Positions 1 to 9,074 of a DNA stretch of 24,717 nucleotides are shown piece after piece. Position 1 is the stretch's first letter. Every line of letters begins with the position of its first letter. This stretch comes from Beroe ovata (lineage: Eukaryota > Ctenophora > Nuda > Beroida > Beroidae): NCBI GenBank assembly GCA_946803715.1, contig CAMPET010000201.1:1-24717 (forward strand), given 5' to 3'. The translations under genes were made by a program, and so were the position numbers. Below the pieces are notes generated by a model, which was not told the DNA's origin, made no database searches, and saw only the letters and a list, made by a program, of their open reading frames with translations.

Positions 1-637
1 CCCCAATGAAAAAGACGGATTTGCACCACTGACTACAGATATGATATGACGTAAGGAAATAACATAATGACGTAATAACATAATGACGTAAGGAAATAAC
101 AGTATATTTGAGTATTGTGTGTTTGACCCTGCTGAGTGCTGACCCCCTGTGCCGACCCCTTACTGACACGAAAATTGCCACTTTTTATCACCTTTTCCTT
201 TGATTGGCATAGTCAATAGTATTATCATGATGCATACCCTGGTATATAATGGTGCAGGAGGGTAAACAAAACTATCTCAGGCTATGCAACATGCAATGGG
301 GTTTCTCAGGGTATGCAATGCATAACCCTCTGGTTACGTCAATGCAAGCAGTGTTTTTATGAAATGGACCTCGTGATCCATGAGCGGCGCAGCTAGAGGA
401 TCAAACAGTGTTTTTTCAGCTTGATCCTCCTGTGCCATCACAGCTAATACCCAATATACCTAATGTAGTGTTCCCCTTATGAAAACCCTTTACATTTGCA
501 AACTTTCCCTGCAATGAAATCGCCAGCTTACGGTCGAAGAGAAATTTTTTTGCGCTGAAGTGCCTGTGACTACCAGATACCAGATTATAGCAACCGAGAA
601 AATGGTGTACTCACAAAATGGTGAACAAAGCTAGTGA
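1..637. other. intergenic, repeat-bearing, no gene seen
   Basis: No open frame or splice-delimited exon here resembles a protein. The stretch holds the short tandem repeat at 47-101, an 11-bp inverted pair TGCATACCCTG (231-241) / CAGGGTATGCA (307-317), and a 9-bp hairpin stem GAGGATCAA / TTGATCCTC (396-404, 421-429). These could be remains of small non-autonomous elements, but I see no target-site duplication. Confidence 0.5.
47..101. repeat. short tandem repeat TGACGTAA(GGAAA)TAACATAA
   Basis: Three consecutive units begin with TGACGTAA and end in ATAAC. The first and third carry an extra GGAAA that the middle one lacks. Each unit contains a TGACGTAA half CRE-like word, which may simply reflect the repeat. 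Confidence 0.7.
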
Positions 638-658
638 ATGGGGCGTAATATTATGTCT

Positions 659-740
659 ATTGGATGCCCATTATATTACTGGATGCCCATTGCCTACATA
701 GCTGATTGCCCATATTACTGGATGCCCATTGATAATTCAT
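659..740 (+). repeat. degenerate repeat of TACTGGATGCCCATTG
   Basis: GGATGCCCAT recurs at about 662, 681 and 720, with spacing of about 19 and 39 bp, plus a shortened ATTGCCCAT copy between. The repeat produces a 68-codon open frame (638-844) with repeating YYWMPI, which I regard as repeat-driven and not a gene. Confidence 0.65.
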
Positions 741-869
741 ATTGGATATGGAAACAAAAGCAACCAATGTATGGTCTGAATATGGCCGTCAGCGATGGAA
801 ACTATTCAAACTATGCTGAAAATAATCGGAAATGGTGGACATAGGAAACAAAAGATGCGAACTATAATA

Positions 870-983
870 GGTGTCGAACTATAGGTGTCGAACTATTATA
901 GGTGTCGAACTATAGGTGTCGAACTATAGGTATCGAACTTTAGGTGTCGAACTATAGGTGTCGAACTATAGGTGTCGAACTTT
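870..983 (+). repeat. 14-bp minisatellite, about 8 copies
   Basis: The unit GGTGTCGAACTATA starts at 870, 884, 901, 915, 929, 943, 957 and 971. The second copy is 17 bp through a TTA insertion. The fifth has GGTATCGAACTTTA. The last is truncated. Homogeneity is high, which suggests recent expansion. Confidence 0.95.
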
Positions 984-1240
984 CTTCTCCATTATAAAAA
1001 CTTTTTTGCGATTGCAGTACCTATTAGAAATGCCTCAATATTCTAAACCGCCTCTTTGCGACCTTCAGCGGTAAGAAAGTCTCATTAATAAGAAAACGTC
1101 ATCATCATGGGGCTGATAAATCGGAAGATATAGTTGCTTTGAGTCCGTCGGGCACACGTGATAATACTCACCCACATACAGTCACTTACTCACATACTGA
1201 TTGTCACATACTCGTCACACACTCGTCACAGTACACACAC

Positions 1241-1312
1241 AATCACACATGATTCCAATCACACATGATTCCAATCACGCATGATTCCAATCACGCATGA
1301 TTACAATCACAC
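1241..1312 (+). repeat. 16-bp minisatellite, 4.5 copies
   Basis: The unit AATCACACATGATTCC starts at 1241, 1257, 1273, 1289 and 1305 (partial). Copies three and four change CACA to CACG. It is preceded from about 1180 by a looser run of CTCGTCACA-type words. Confidence 0.92.
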
Positions 1313-2000
1313 GAATTCGAGGTCAGCGGTCCCAATTAATTCTCGTTCAGTTGGAAATTCATCGATGACGTAAATTTCGACAAAATCATGGAATTTGCAC
1401 GTGCATTTTTAAACAAGACCCTATCCAAACTGGTTCAACACAAATAACAATCACCGCATCACAATTCACAATATAATGATTACAATTTACTCGCTGGGAA
1501 CAATACATAATACTGTACTGGCATAATATACTGCACAGCTGCTGCTGTAGGAATATAAAGCACACTGAGCAAGCACTGGATCACGCGCGCGTGCTGTACA
1601 GTACCTATATCATCATAGACCCCCCCGACCCCCACTATTGTATTTGGGTGTCAAAGGTGTGTGTATACACTATACAGTAGTGCACTCATTACAGTGATTG
1701 CTCTATACATGTATCGGCAGAGAATACGAATATATTCGATCGCGATATGATATGAGGATCAGCAAAAATATTCAACAGACAACGAAAAATTTAAAATGAC
1801 GATGGTTATTGTGTGACTCAGACCGACTCAAAACATTGCTTATTGTAGGCGTGTGTGCTATCAAGTTGTAATGTTGCGGCGCACAGCACTTTACCTGATG
1901 ATCCACGATCACTTCATTATTGTAGCATCAGCTCAGGGCTCATTACCCCACACAGAGTGCCGGGTTTGTGTAAGTGCGTGTCATCATGGCTCAATATGTC
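1313..2000. other. intergenic, no gene seen
   Basis: No exon or RNA gene is recognisable. The only extended frame runs into the 31-bp repeat downstream and has a GTG, not ATG, at its start. Confidence 0.4.
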
Positions 2001-2123
2001 CATAAATGGTATGTTGTTATCATTTCATGCCCTTATATGGTATGGAGTGATCATTTCATGCCCATATATGGTAAGGTGTGATCATTTAATGCCCATACAT
2101 GGTAAGGTGGGATCAGCTCATGC
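2001..2123 (+). repeat. 31-bp tandem repeat, about 4 copies
   Basis: The core GATCATTTCATGCCCATA(T) recurs every 31 bp. The words CATTTCATGCCC (2021, 2052), CATTTAATGCCC (2083) and CAGCTCATGCC (2114) mark the period. Units are linked by ATGGTAAGGTG-type spacers. Confidence 0.88.
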
Positions 2124-3000
2124 CTTGAAAATTTAATCTAAGCTCCAGTTTCAGCTATAAAGAAAAGAACCCTGGCGAAAATGGTAGATATCCTTGCTGT
2201 ACTCTACACTGTACTGTTAAGTCTATAGTACGGTATATTGAACAAGGTCCGAGGAATCGAAACCATGTGGTAAGGTGTTGCGATCAGACCAGTCAGTAGA
2301 CTGCTGAAATAATTGATACGGAATGCAAACTTGGAGACTGTAACGTAGCTAGTTCATACAAGTAATTTCCCACTGCAAAGGTCGGACTATAGCAAGTTGA
2401 AATAGCTCGGGACACAAAAATGCTTAGCTATGAGAATTAATTACATGTTCATAAAATACAACATTTAAAAGAAAAATATGTGCTCAGAAATGAAGGAGCT
2501 GCGAACGTTTTGAACGTGAGTTTTCTTTTCGGTGTGGTGTATTCATTAATTCATAAGCAGGCTACAATTCGATGAAACCATTCCGAGAAATTCTCTGATG
2601 TATAACTTAGCTGTGGTTCGAATGGGTACAAATGAAACTATGGTGGTTTCATCTGAATTGTTTTCAAAGTGAGCACTTGCGTATCGCAGCTATTGTTCAG
2701 TGCTCTGACTTGTCAGTAAATTCTCGAAATCGAAAAACTAAAGCATTCCCTACTACGAGAGCTAAAACATAAGAACGGAACGGAAAGCGAATGAAATGTA
2801 TGCGAGTCTTCGGGGCGCGCGCGCCGCAGAACCCACGTGTTTTTGCATAGTGATCGCACGAGTTAGGATGAGAGATATTTATAGTGAGAGTTATCCAGTA
2901 CTCATGAATATTTATGTTATGCAACGCATGTGAGTGGTCAGATAAACCAACGTGACTTGTCGTGTGCGCAGTCGCAGACAGAGTACCCGGCAAATATCTG
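2124..3000. other. intergenic, no gene seen
   Basis: No supportable gene. A CpG-rich word (GGGGCGCGCGCGCCGCAG, about 2813-2830) stands out against the AT-rich background. The 134-codon minus frame at 2697-3101 is antisense to the decayed exon copy that follows and does not look like a protein of its own. Confidence 0.4.
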
Positions 3001-3135
3001 CTCTGAGAGTACTCCATGCGATTTTCGAGGAAGCAACGGCAGCGAAATGAGAAGCTCTCCTCGACACAAAGGTGAACAATCTGTTTGACAAAACTCAGCA
3101 TAATGCAGCACCCGACTATTACTACGAAATGAAGT
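3001..3135 (+). pseudogene. decayed copy of the ANKRD13-like third exon
   Basis: This stretch aligns by eye with the exon at 8904-9010. It shares the words GAAGC(A/G)(A/G)CGGCAGCGAA, GAGAA(G/A)CTCTCCTC, GGTGAAC and CACCCGACT, and ends in GAAATGAAGTATGA where the intact exon has GAGATGAAGTAAGA. Several insertions, around 3063-3070 and 3100-3110, break the frame relative to the intact copy, so the SSMVNDLL part is lost. The end still reads D-Y-Y-Y-E-M-K, close to the APDFYCEMK end of the intact exon. No copies of the two preceding ankyrin exons are visible upstream, so this is a partial duplicate. Downstream lies the duplicated GPCR tail, in the same order and orientation as at 8904-9235. Confidence 0.8.
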
Positions 3136-3265
3136 ATGAACTATGATATATCTTCTTGATACATGGATACCAAATATTTACGAATTACGATTTGAAATGT
3201 GTCTTTGAGTTTGAGTCCTTCAACCAAAAGTATCATCAATTTATGACAAACTTCATCACGCCTCA

Positions 3266-3426
3266 TTACTCTTCGACCATTTCAAAATCGGATGCCATTG
3301 GACTAACTTTGCTATTCATCTTTTTGATTTCCGTGAAATCAATCTTGATTATCTGTCCAAATGCCCTAAAATACTTTTTCAGGTTAGCCTCCAGGATAAG
3401 TATTGGGTTTAGGATTGAATTGAGGG
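3266..3426 (-). pseudogene. duplicate of the GPCR C-terminal end, cut at an N
   Basis: The minus strand from 3426 to the stop at 3266-3268 encodes the end of TM7 and the cytoplasmic tail of a protein close to the GPCR at 9075-12422. The sequence NSILNPILILEA then LKKYFRAFG is shared, and the tail ends FEMVEE against FEMVEEH. The frame is fully open, with substitutions in the juxtamembrane tail (IDFTEIKKM where the intact gene has IFSPKKM). Similarity stops exactly at the N (3427); beyond it the reading no longer resembles TM7. It is therefore either a truncated relic or the 3' end of a paralogue whose remainder lies on another contig. I cannot separate these from the sequence alone. Confidence 0.8.
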
Positions 3427-3427
3427 N
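3427..3427. other. single N, probable contig junction
   Basis: One unresolved base sits exactly where similarity to the GPCR ends. Other isolated Ns lie at 14506, 16267, 17229, 19416-19418, 20061 and 21572. Two of them demonstrably join overlapping copies, so I read this one as an assembly join. Confidence 0.6.
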
Positions 3428-6400
3428 CAGTGGACAGATAACATCCGGCAAAATATGAGTGGAACAATTTTATGTCAAAAGGTATGATAAACCCGGTCGA
3501 AAATTCTGTTGCGCGCGCGGAACAAACTTATGATTCTCAAATTTATTCAATTCCCGGCTTGCATCAGCGGTTTAGCATCGCAAACAAAAATTTACATCGC
3601 ATTATCTTTATTGCGCGGCTTTTTATTAGATAATAGAATATACGCGCACGTCACGATGGCTCCATTCCTTCAGTGATAAAAACATTCAACCACACGTACG
3701 TGTGCATTGCCGCGTTTCGCTGCGCTCTCAATTTTTTAATTTTTTGATGGACGCGAAATTTGGTCTCATTAAGTGTGGAGACTGGGTCACTGGAGTGTCC
3801 ATGCGAATTTCAAATGGTCATGTAGAGCATAGAGATACTGAATTAGCATAAAAAATGCATGGCCGTTGATTACTTTCGTTAGGGCCATTTATAAATAACA
3901 TTCGCATTTTCTCCTGATTTTTAAACCTTCCTCTCCCCCTTTGTTTGCACTCTGTTAAAACTTTCAAAGCCACCCCTCCCCTTTGCAATGTCCCCATTTC
4001 CAATATACAATCTGGAACTTCATCAATTGCAGTCACTACCATTACACATTGACATAGGAAGCTTTGCACATTACAAGTCACTGTTGAGTAATGAGCATTG
4101 GTAATGTGATCATGATTGACAATATCACTGTTGAATAAACATAGACAAATTTGAAATTTGTGAACATACATGATATGATACAGATTCTGAACACTTCAAA
4201 CTTGTCACATTGCACCCCACTAAAACCTCCCTCCCCCTATGTTCCCACTTGCTACAAATTCACAAACCCCTCCCCCTATATTTCGAACGTAATTTATCGA
4301 TGGCCCCTCATCTTTGTTTATGTGTCTTCCTTAGATTTAGATATGATTCGATTGAAGGTTCTAGTTATTTAGGGACTACAGCATGATTCAATGAATATCT
4401 GGGCAAGATTACCATTACAAGCTGCATCCTATGAAATGCTTCCCTGAATAATACAATCAGAAAAAGGTGGGCTGCATGTTTACAGCTTTTATGAGTGAGA
4501 GACCAGCAAGCAGATTAATGACTATATCCTCATTGCAGTAAAGCATGCCATGTTGACTAAAGTTCAAATCACTGAGAGATACCCATTGCATAGTGCAATA
4601 CTTCTTGATGAAATACAGGTAAACTAGCCCCTAGCCCTCTACTGAGTTGCCAATTAATTGATGATTATGTGTTAAGTTTTCTAATGGTTTTTTGATCATT
4701 TGTACATGAAAAGTTATCTATTCTGCTTTTTCCCTACTGTAGCAGCCATAACAGCATCACCTTCTGTTATTATACCCTGATTTTTAAAATTTCTAATTGC
4801 TCCACTTTTCACCAGATTTTATCGCTTTCTGCCACCATCCACCGTGCAAAAATTGCGGCTCCTCAACTCCAACAGGAGCCACAGTTGATTACCTAATTCT
4901 CAAGATGCTCTCTTGATTTTATCATAGATGTCGTATGTGTAAATTCGGGAGCCAATATAATGGGTGAACATGGCGATTCTCTCAGAAATTACCAAAATTT
5001 GTCTCTCAAATGAAATTGGCGTTTTACCTTGGGGTAACCTTGTAGCTCTAATCTCAAATAGTGTCACAAGCATAGCCCTGTGGTTGGGAGGGTTGATTAA
5101 CTTTCTATCAGTGAAAAAAGTTTATCTTATTGACAGGATTGGTACTGAACTCCTTAATTTAAACATACTTGTTGTCAAGTCTTAGTAGAGGGCCTTGCTC
5201 ACTTTAATCAACCAGACCAGATGGCAGTCATGCTGAAGCATATAGGCTTCCCTATACTGGAGGGTGAAGGAGCACTCTTTCTGAGTGTAGGCGTTCACTC
5301 AAACTGCCGGGGAAGTCCTCAGCTGAGTTGGTGTGACTGGTCTCCATAGGCATCACCAACCAGCAACGCCCTGAGGCATCAAACAAAGTGCAGGACATGT
5401 AATGCTTGCCTGCTGATTGAGTTGGTGATGGATCTCCCTTCGTCTAGCTAGACCACAAGGGATACTGGTCCGGATACACTGACAACAACTTTATTCCCAA
5501 TGAAGGAGTTTTGCAGAGCTCAGCTCCATGCCGATACATAAGGAGGGGAGTTCTCGCCCTAATTTTGGCCGAGAATTGCGAATTTGCTATCTCATTGGGG
5601 AAATGAATGAGTGAAAAACTGAATTAACTTATCAATATATGGAGCTAAAATTCCGATTGCACCAAAAAATACCTTGGAAACGATGGTTACTTTCCACAAA
5701 AGCAGAGGAGAAAGCGAGTGGAATCTCCCTGTGGCTCCCATCTCGAGAGGTACTACAAGCATCATGGCCAAGGATGATGGAATAATCTTTTATCAAGGAG
5801 AAACATAAGGAGAAGTGTTCCCGATTACGAATTTGAAGGAATTTTCGAACTGTATTTTCGGGAAATTCGTTAAAATTGATGTCTTTGCAGATGCTCAGAA
5901 CTCCGGGATTGTGTTTTAAGGTGTCTCAGGTAGGGATGTTAGAGACACCTTCGATCGATTCAACGTCTGAAATTACCTGGACAATGATTGTTATTCTCTG
6001 AAAATCGGAGGGAATCGTGTGAAGAACTATACAGTAGCTTCCATCTCGAGAAGTACCACCCCTTCAGGTAAAGTATTGTCCCACAATACCAAACCGCTAG
6101 AACTAACTGAGGGTCCAGCTTAACTTTCCGTGTGGGTCAGGTTCAGCACATAACCCTTCTTACCCCATGCATGACTGGATTCAGTGGCATTACCAGTGTA
6201 CCTACCTATGTTACTATGGTTAGTATGCTAATACTTGTTCTTGGTTGCACTGCATATTGAGCTGGTGTCAAGATGACCAATAATAACGATCATTACCTGA
6301 TATTGACCTCACCCCATTCCTCGATATTGTGTCAAAGAAAGTTATTAAAACACTGGTGTCACAAGTACTGTGTAGATTTCCCGCACGAGTCACAAATACA

Positions 6401-6748
6401 TAATTGCTATTTTGGGGATGATGTAATATTTCCCATGATTTGACATTTCATGAACAAAACATAGCTGTTCGATCAGCTTATGAAATGGGCCATTATTTAA
6501 AAACCTACGTCCTGTTTTTGACGGAACGCGCGGGAAAAACTCGCGCGCCGAATCAAGTTTTAATGGGTTCAATTCACAGTTCATGCTCTGAAATTCGCGG
6601 ATCCGACGCGCGCATCTAAATGGGTGTATCTATAATAATAGACGGGGTGGAGCTTTTTCTCCCTTACATTATAAAATTGACACATCTCAGACAAATCGTA
6701 CCCATTATCATGGCAATATCATCTATCAATTGTTCTTATTTCCCGCAG
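3428..6748. other. intergenic, no supportable gene
   Basis: About 3.3 kb without a recognisable exon. It contains a pyrimidine-rich stretch with repeated CCTCCCCCT words (about 3920-4275) and a 17-bp inverted repeat ACAAATTT-G-AAATTTGT (4144-4160). A loosely repeated phrase CCATCTCGAGA(G/A)GTAC occurs near 5739 and 6042. A CpG-rich patch with several CGCG words (about 6525-6615) lies just upstream of the ankyrin exons and could mark their promoter. A short open frame from ATG 5224 and another from ATG 6273 (54 codons) show no family signature. The missing 5' exons of the ankyrin gene may be here but I could not find them. Confidence 0.4.
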
Positions 6749-9010
6749 GAGTTAACAAACAGATTGGAGAACGGGGCGGCCGATGTGGATCAGAGAGACC
6801 ACAATGGACTGACAGCGTTACAACTCTGTGCTCTGATTGCAAACACTGCAGCCGCAGAGGTAATATAATCCTTTTCCATCGTATGTTATTCAGCTCGACA
6901 GGTTGTCAATTCTATCCAATATTGCTAAATAATATTTGATTATGAAAGACAAAAGGAAAAGTTCTTACTCTAGATTTGGATGTACGTATAATATAACATA
7001 AACAAATTACTGCTTCAATCGATTTCCCCACTTCGTTGTTTTATCCAATCATCATCCTCCGAGCAGCGCCAATTCTGTCCAAGTTCTGGCATAGTGAACG
7101 ATTGCTATTCAGAGAGATTATTTCCACACACGATTTTGATGATATCTTCCCTCCTACCTGCGTCTCGTCTCCCCCACGGATGAGATCCAAGATGAAATTG
7201 TAGCCGCTTTCATCGGATTGTTGTGTGAAAGAATTTTCAACGATATCTGAGTTAATCCGAAGGGAATTGGAGTTACGTTGAGTTACGTTAGTGTCTGTCC
7301 CCTGCAGTTTAGAGATTTGTCTTGTCGTGTTTTGTTCGTCAAGTATTCGCATCGTTTTAACCCCCCCCCCCCTTCATACCTTTTGATGCGAAAACGTAGA
7401 CTTCGTTAATGAAAGCACGTTGTCCATTAGTCTGATCTATGATAATAACCGTGTCCACTGATCTAGTGCCCGGGCACACAAAATCGTAGATCGCCCCTGC
7501 CCGGCTATCCACACTTAACCCTGAGTGATGACAATGTTTGAACACAAACACTACATGGACTACATATATGAGCAACTTCAACCACTCTCAGTGCGGCACA
7601 GTCTTACTGTCACAAGGGAAAGTCTTTCCGTGGTCCCCGTTTCTGAGTCTCACTTCTAGCAGACAGCTATTCGCAACCGGAGTTCTCAGCGATATCTTCA
7701 CAGCCATCACCAAGCTCTCCTCAGCAAGTGTTACCGACAGGTAGTTCTCTCCCGTAGCACCGGGCCGATACGACACCGTATCATCGCGATCTATCGCGTT
7801 CCCAGGTCCGAGACTGGCACTTGCCTGGGTCAGGACTCAGGGACGCTGCGCCCACGATATTCACTGGGACTCCGACCGTTATCTGTCCTACTACACGCCC
7901 TGTGTTTGTGTGTGAGTGTTGGAGTGTGGAAAAATGTGCCTTCAGTTGCACATAGGTGAAGCTTACAGTTGCACGTGAGCCATTTGAATGAATGGAGCGG
8001 TTCTTACCGAATTGTAGTAGGAGAAAGAGAGGTCCTATGTGGCTGATACCCATCACCAGTTGAATATAATTCCGTCTGATTGTCTCTTTCTCGCTTTTAT
8101 CTTAATTCATAATTTGAAATTTTTCAGTATTTTTTCACTCGATTCTCAATTTATCATCTCACTCTACAACAGTAATGAAGGGAACTAAAGGGGGACAGAT
8201 TTTTCCCAGCAGTGTATTTTCTTCAATACATTATTATGCTAATTTTGAAATATAATTTGTCCCGAAATTAAGAGAACAAAAAAGCGAGGCAAATGAACAA
8301 AGCGAAGATAAAGGAAGCAAAATTGTAATTCCTGCGAATATTTTCGGCGAGACTTAATATTTATGTAACCTAATTGCAGCGTTTTCTTCAATACATTATG
8401 ATGCGAATTTTGAAATTTTATTCTGTCCCGAAATTTAGCGAGGCAAAAAAAGCGAGGCAAATGAACAGAGCGAAGATAAAGGAAGCAAAATTGTTATTTC
8501 TGTGAATATTTTAGGCGAGACTTAATATTCATGTACCTATTACCTAATTGCTGATGCAATGAATTCGAATAACGGCTAGTGCTGGAACAGTCAAAGAATG
8601 TCTTGAACATTCCAAGAGTGGTCCAATGATTCTCTAAAGTAACCTTATCTTGTGAGTCATATGATTTGTCGTTCGGTATCTTGAGTCATAATTATGTTGA
8701 CTGTCTCACAGGTTTTGTTGTCTCATGGTGCGAATCCAGACTTAGAGGATGATGAAGGGTGGTCCATAGCCCAGGAATGCGTGGCCTCCGGAAACCTAGC
8801 TCTAGCCAGGGTAATTATTCCGAAATGCTCCGAGAATTGACACAGCTGATGATTGAGTTATCATATTAGGTATATGAATAGTTGTTGTTACGTCCGGTTT
8901 CAGAGAGTGTTTGATGCAAGGAAGCGGCAGCGAAGTGAGAAACTCTCCTCCATGGTGAACGATTTGCTGACAAAGCTCAGCAATGCACCCGACTTCTACT
9001 GCGAGATGAA
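6749..9010 (+). CDS. ANKRD13: ANKRD13-like ankyrin repeat protein, three internal exons
   Basis: Three + strand exons join in phase: 6749-6859 (acceptor TTTCCCGCAG, donor GAG|GTAATA, phase 0), 8712-8810 (CTCACAG, donor AGG|GTAATT, phase 0) and 8904-9010 (GTTTCAG, donor AA|GTAAGA, phase 2). They encode 105 residues. The first two carry an ankyrin pair: DVDQRDHNGLTALQLCA, then VLLSHGANPDLEDDEGWS. The third ends NAPDFYCEMK, the hallmark junction of the ANKRD13 family, where this segment follows the ankyrin repeats and is normally continued by W and a FTSWVP-type segment. In that family (established) the proteins bind ubiquitinated cargo at endosomal membranes. The 5' exons and everything after EMK were not found; the next exon should lie beyond the GPCR. 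A frame open from ATG 6620 runs into exon one, but the strong acceptor makes that a poor start. Two antisense genes lie in or next to its introns. Confidence 0.75.
7041..8053 (-). CDS. secreted fucolectin/F5-8C-like (FTP) lectin, five exons, one frameshift
   Basis: Exons read on the minus strand: 8008-8053 (ATG; signal peptide MGISHIGPLFLLLQF; donor G|GTAAGA), 7608-7899 (acceptor AAACACAG, donor GACA|GTAAGA), 7380-7520 (acceptor TCACTCAG, donor AAAG|GTATGA), 7158-7246 (acceptor TTAACTCAG, donor CAG|GTAGGA) and 7041-7085 (acceptor TATGCCAG, stop TAA). Phases match throughout (1,1,1,0) provided one surplus base near 7824-7825 is discounted, giving about 203 residues. The middle exons read as one jellyroll: NAIDRDD, ENYLSVTL, VMAVKISL, CLLEVRLRNG, FPCDS, YDFVCPG, INEVYVFA. 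This resembles the fucolectin/tachylectin-4/pentraxin (F5-8C-like) fold, which typically binds fucose or other glycans with Ca2+ (family knowledge). The tail of about 44 residues is hydrophilic and unassigned. The gene lies antisense inside an intron of the ankyrin gene. Ligand unknown. Confidence 0.65.
7361..7372 (+). repeat. poly-C run in lectin intron
   Basis: Twelve consecutive C lie in the third intron of the minus-strand lectin gene, where the sense strand is poly-G. Run length in such tracts is error-prone, but it does not affect the spliced frame. Confidence 0.9.
8217..8552 (+). repeat. two tandem copies of a 165-170 bp unit
   Basis: Copy one (8217-8378) and copy two (8382-8552) both begin TTTTCTTCAATACATTA. 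They share GAACA(A/G)AGCGAAGATAAAGG, AGGCGAGACTTAATATT-type phrases and end CCTAATTGC. Copy two carries an extra internal AGCGAGGCAAAAA. The pair lies in the ankyrin-gene intron upstream of the lectin start, so it may also lie in the lectin promoter region. Confidence 0.9.
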
Positions 9011-9074
9011 GTAAGATTATATTATGTCAGTTCTATAATGTTCTATTTTAGTGTTCTATAAGTATTATCACCTG

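Noticed and set aside
638-844. 68-codon frame with YYWMPI repeats
   Set aside because: It is produced by the GGATGCCCATT repeat and has no other protein character.
860-1312. CRISPR-like array
   Set aside because: The 14-bp and 16-bp units are contiguous tandem repeats without unique spacers, and the genome is eukaryotic.
2600-2630. tRNA T-arm-like word GGTTCGAAT
   Set aside because: The flanking bases do not form a T stem and no acceptor or anticodon arm can be placed.
3420-3445. Internal deletion of the GPCR joining 3426 to a CAGTGGACAGA word also found near 10584
   Set aside because: Only an 11-bp match continues after the N, and the following sequence does not resemble the receptor, so a contig join is simpler.
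4964-5185. 73-codon hydrophobic + frame
   Set aside because: It begins with GTG, has no splice context or family pattern and could arise by chance in AT-rich DNA.
7822-7828. GC-AG intron (CAG|GCAAGT) explaining the lectin frame change
   Set aside because: The frame needs a shift of one base at that spot with coding sequence on both sides, so there is no room for an intron.
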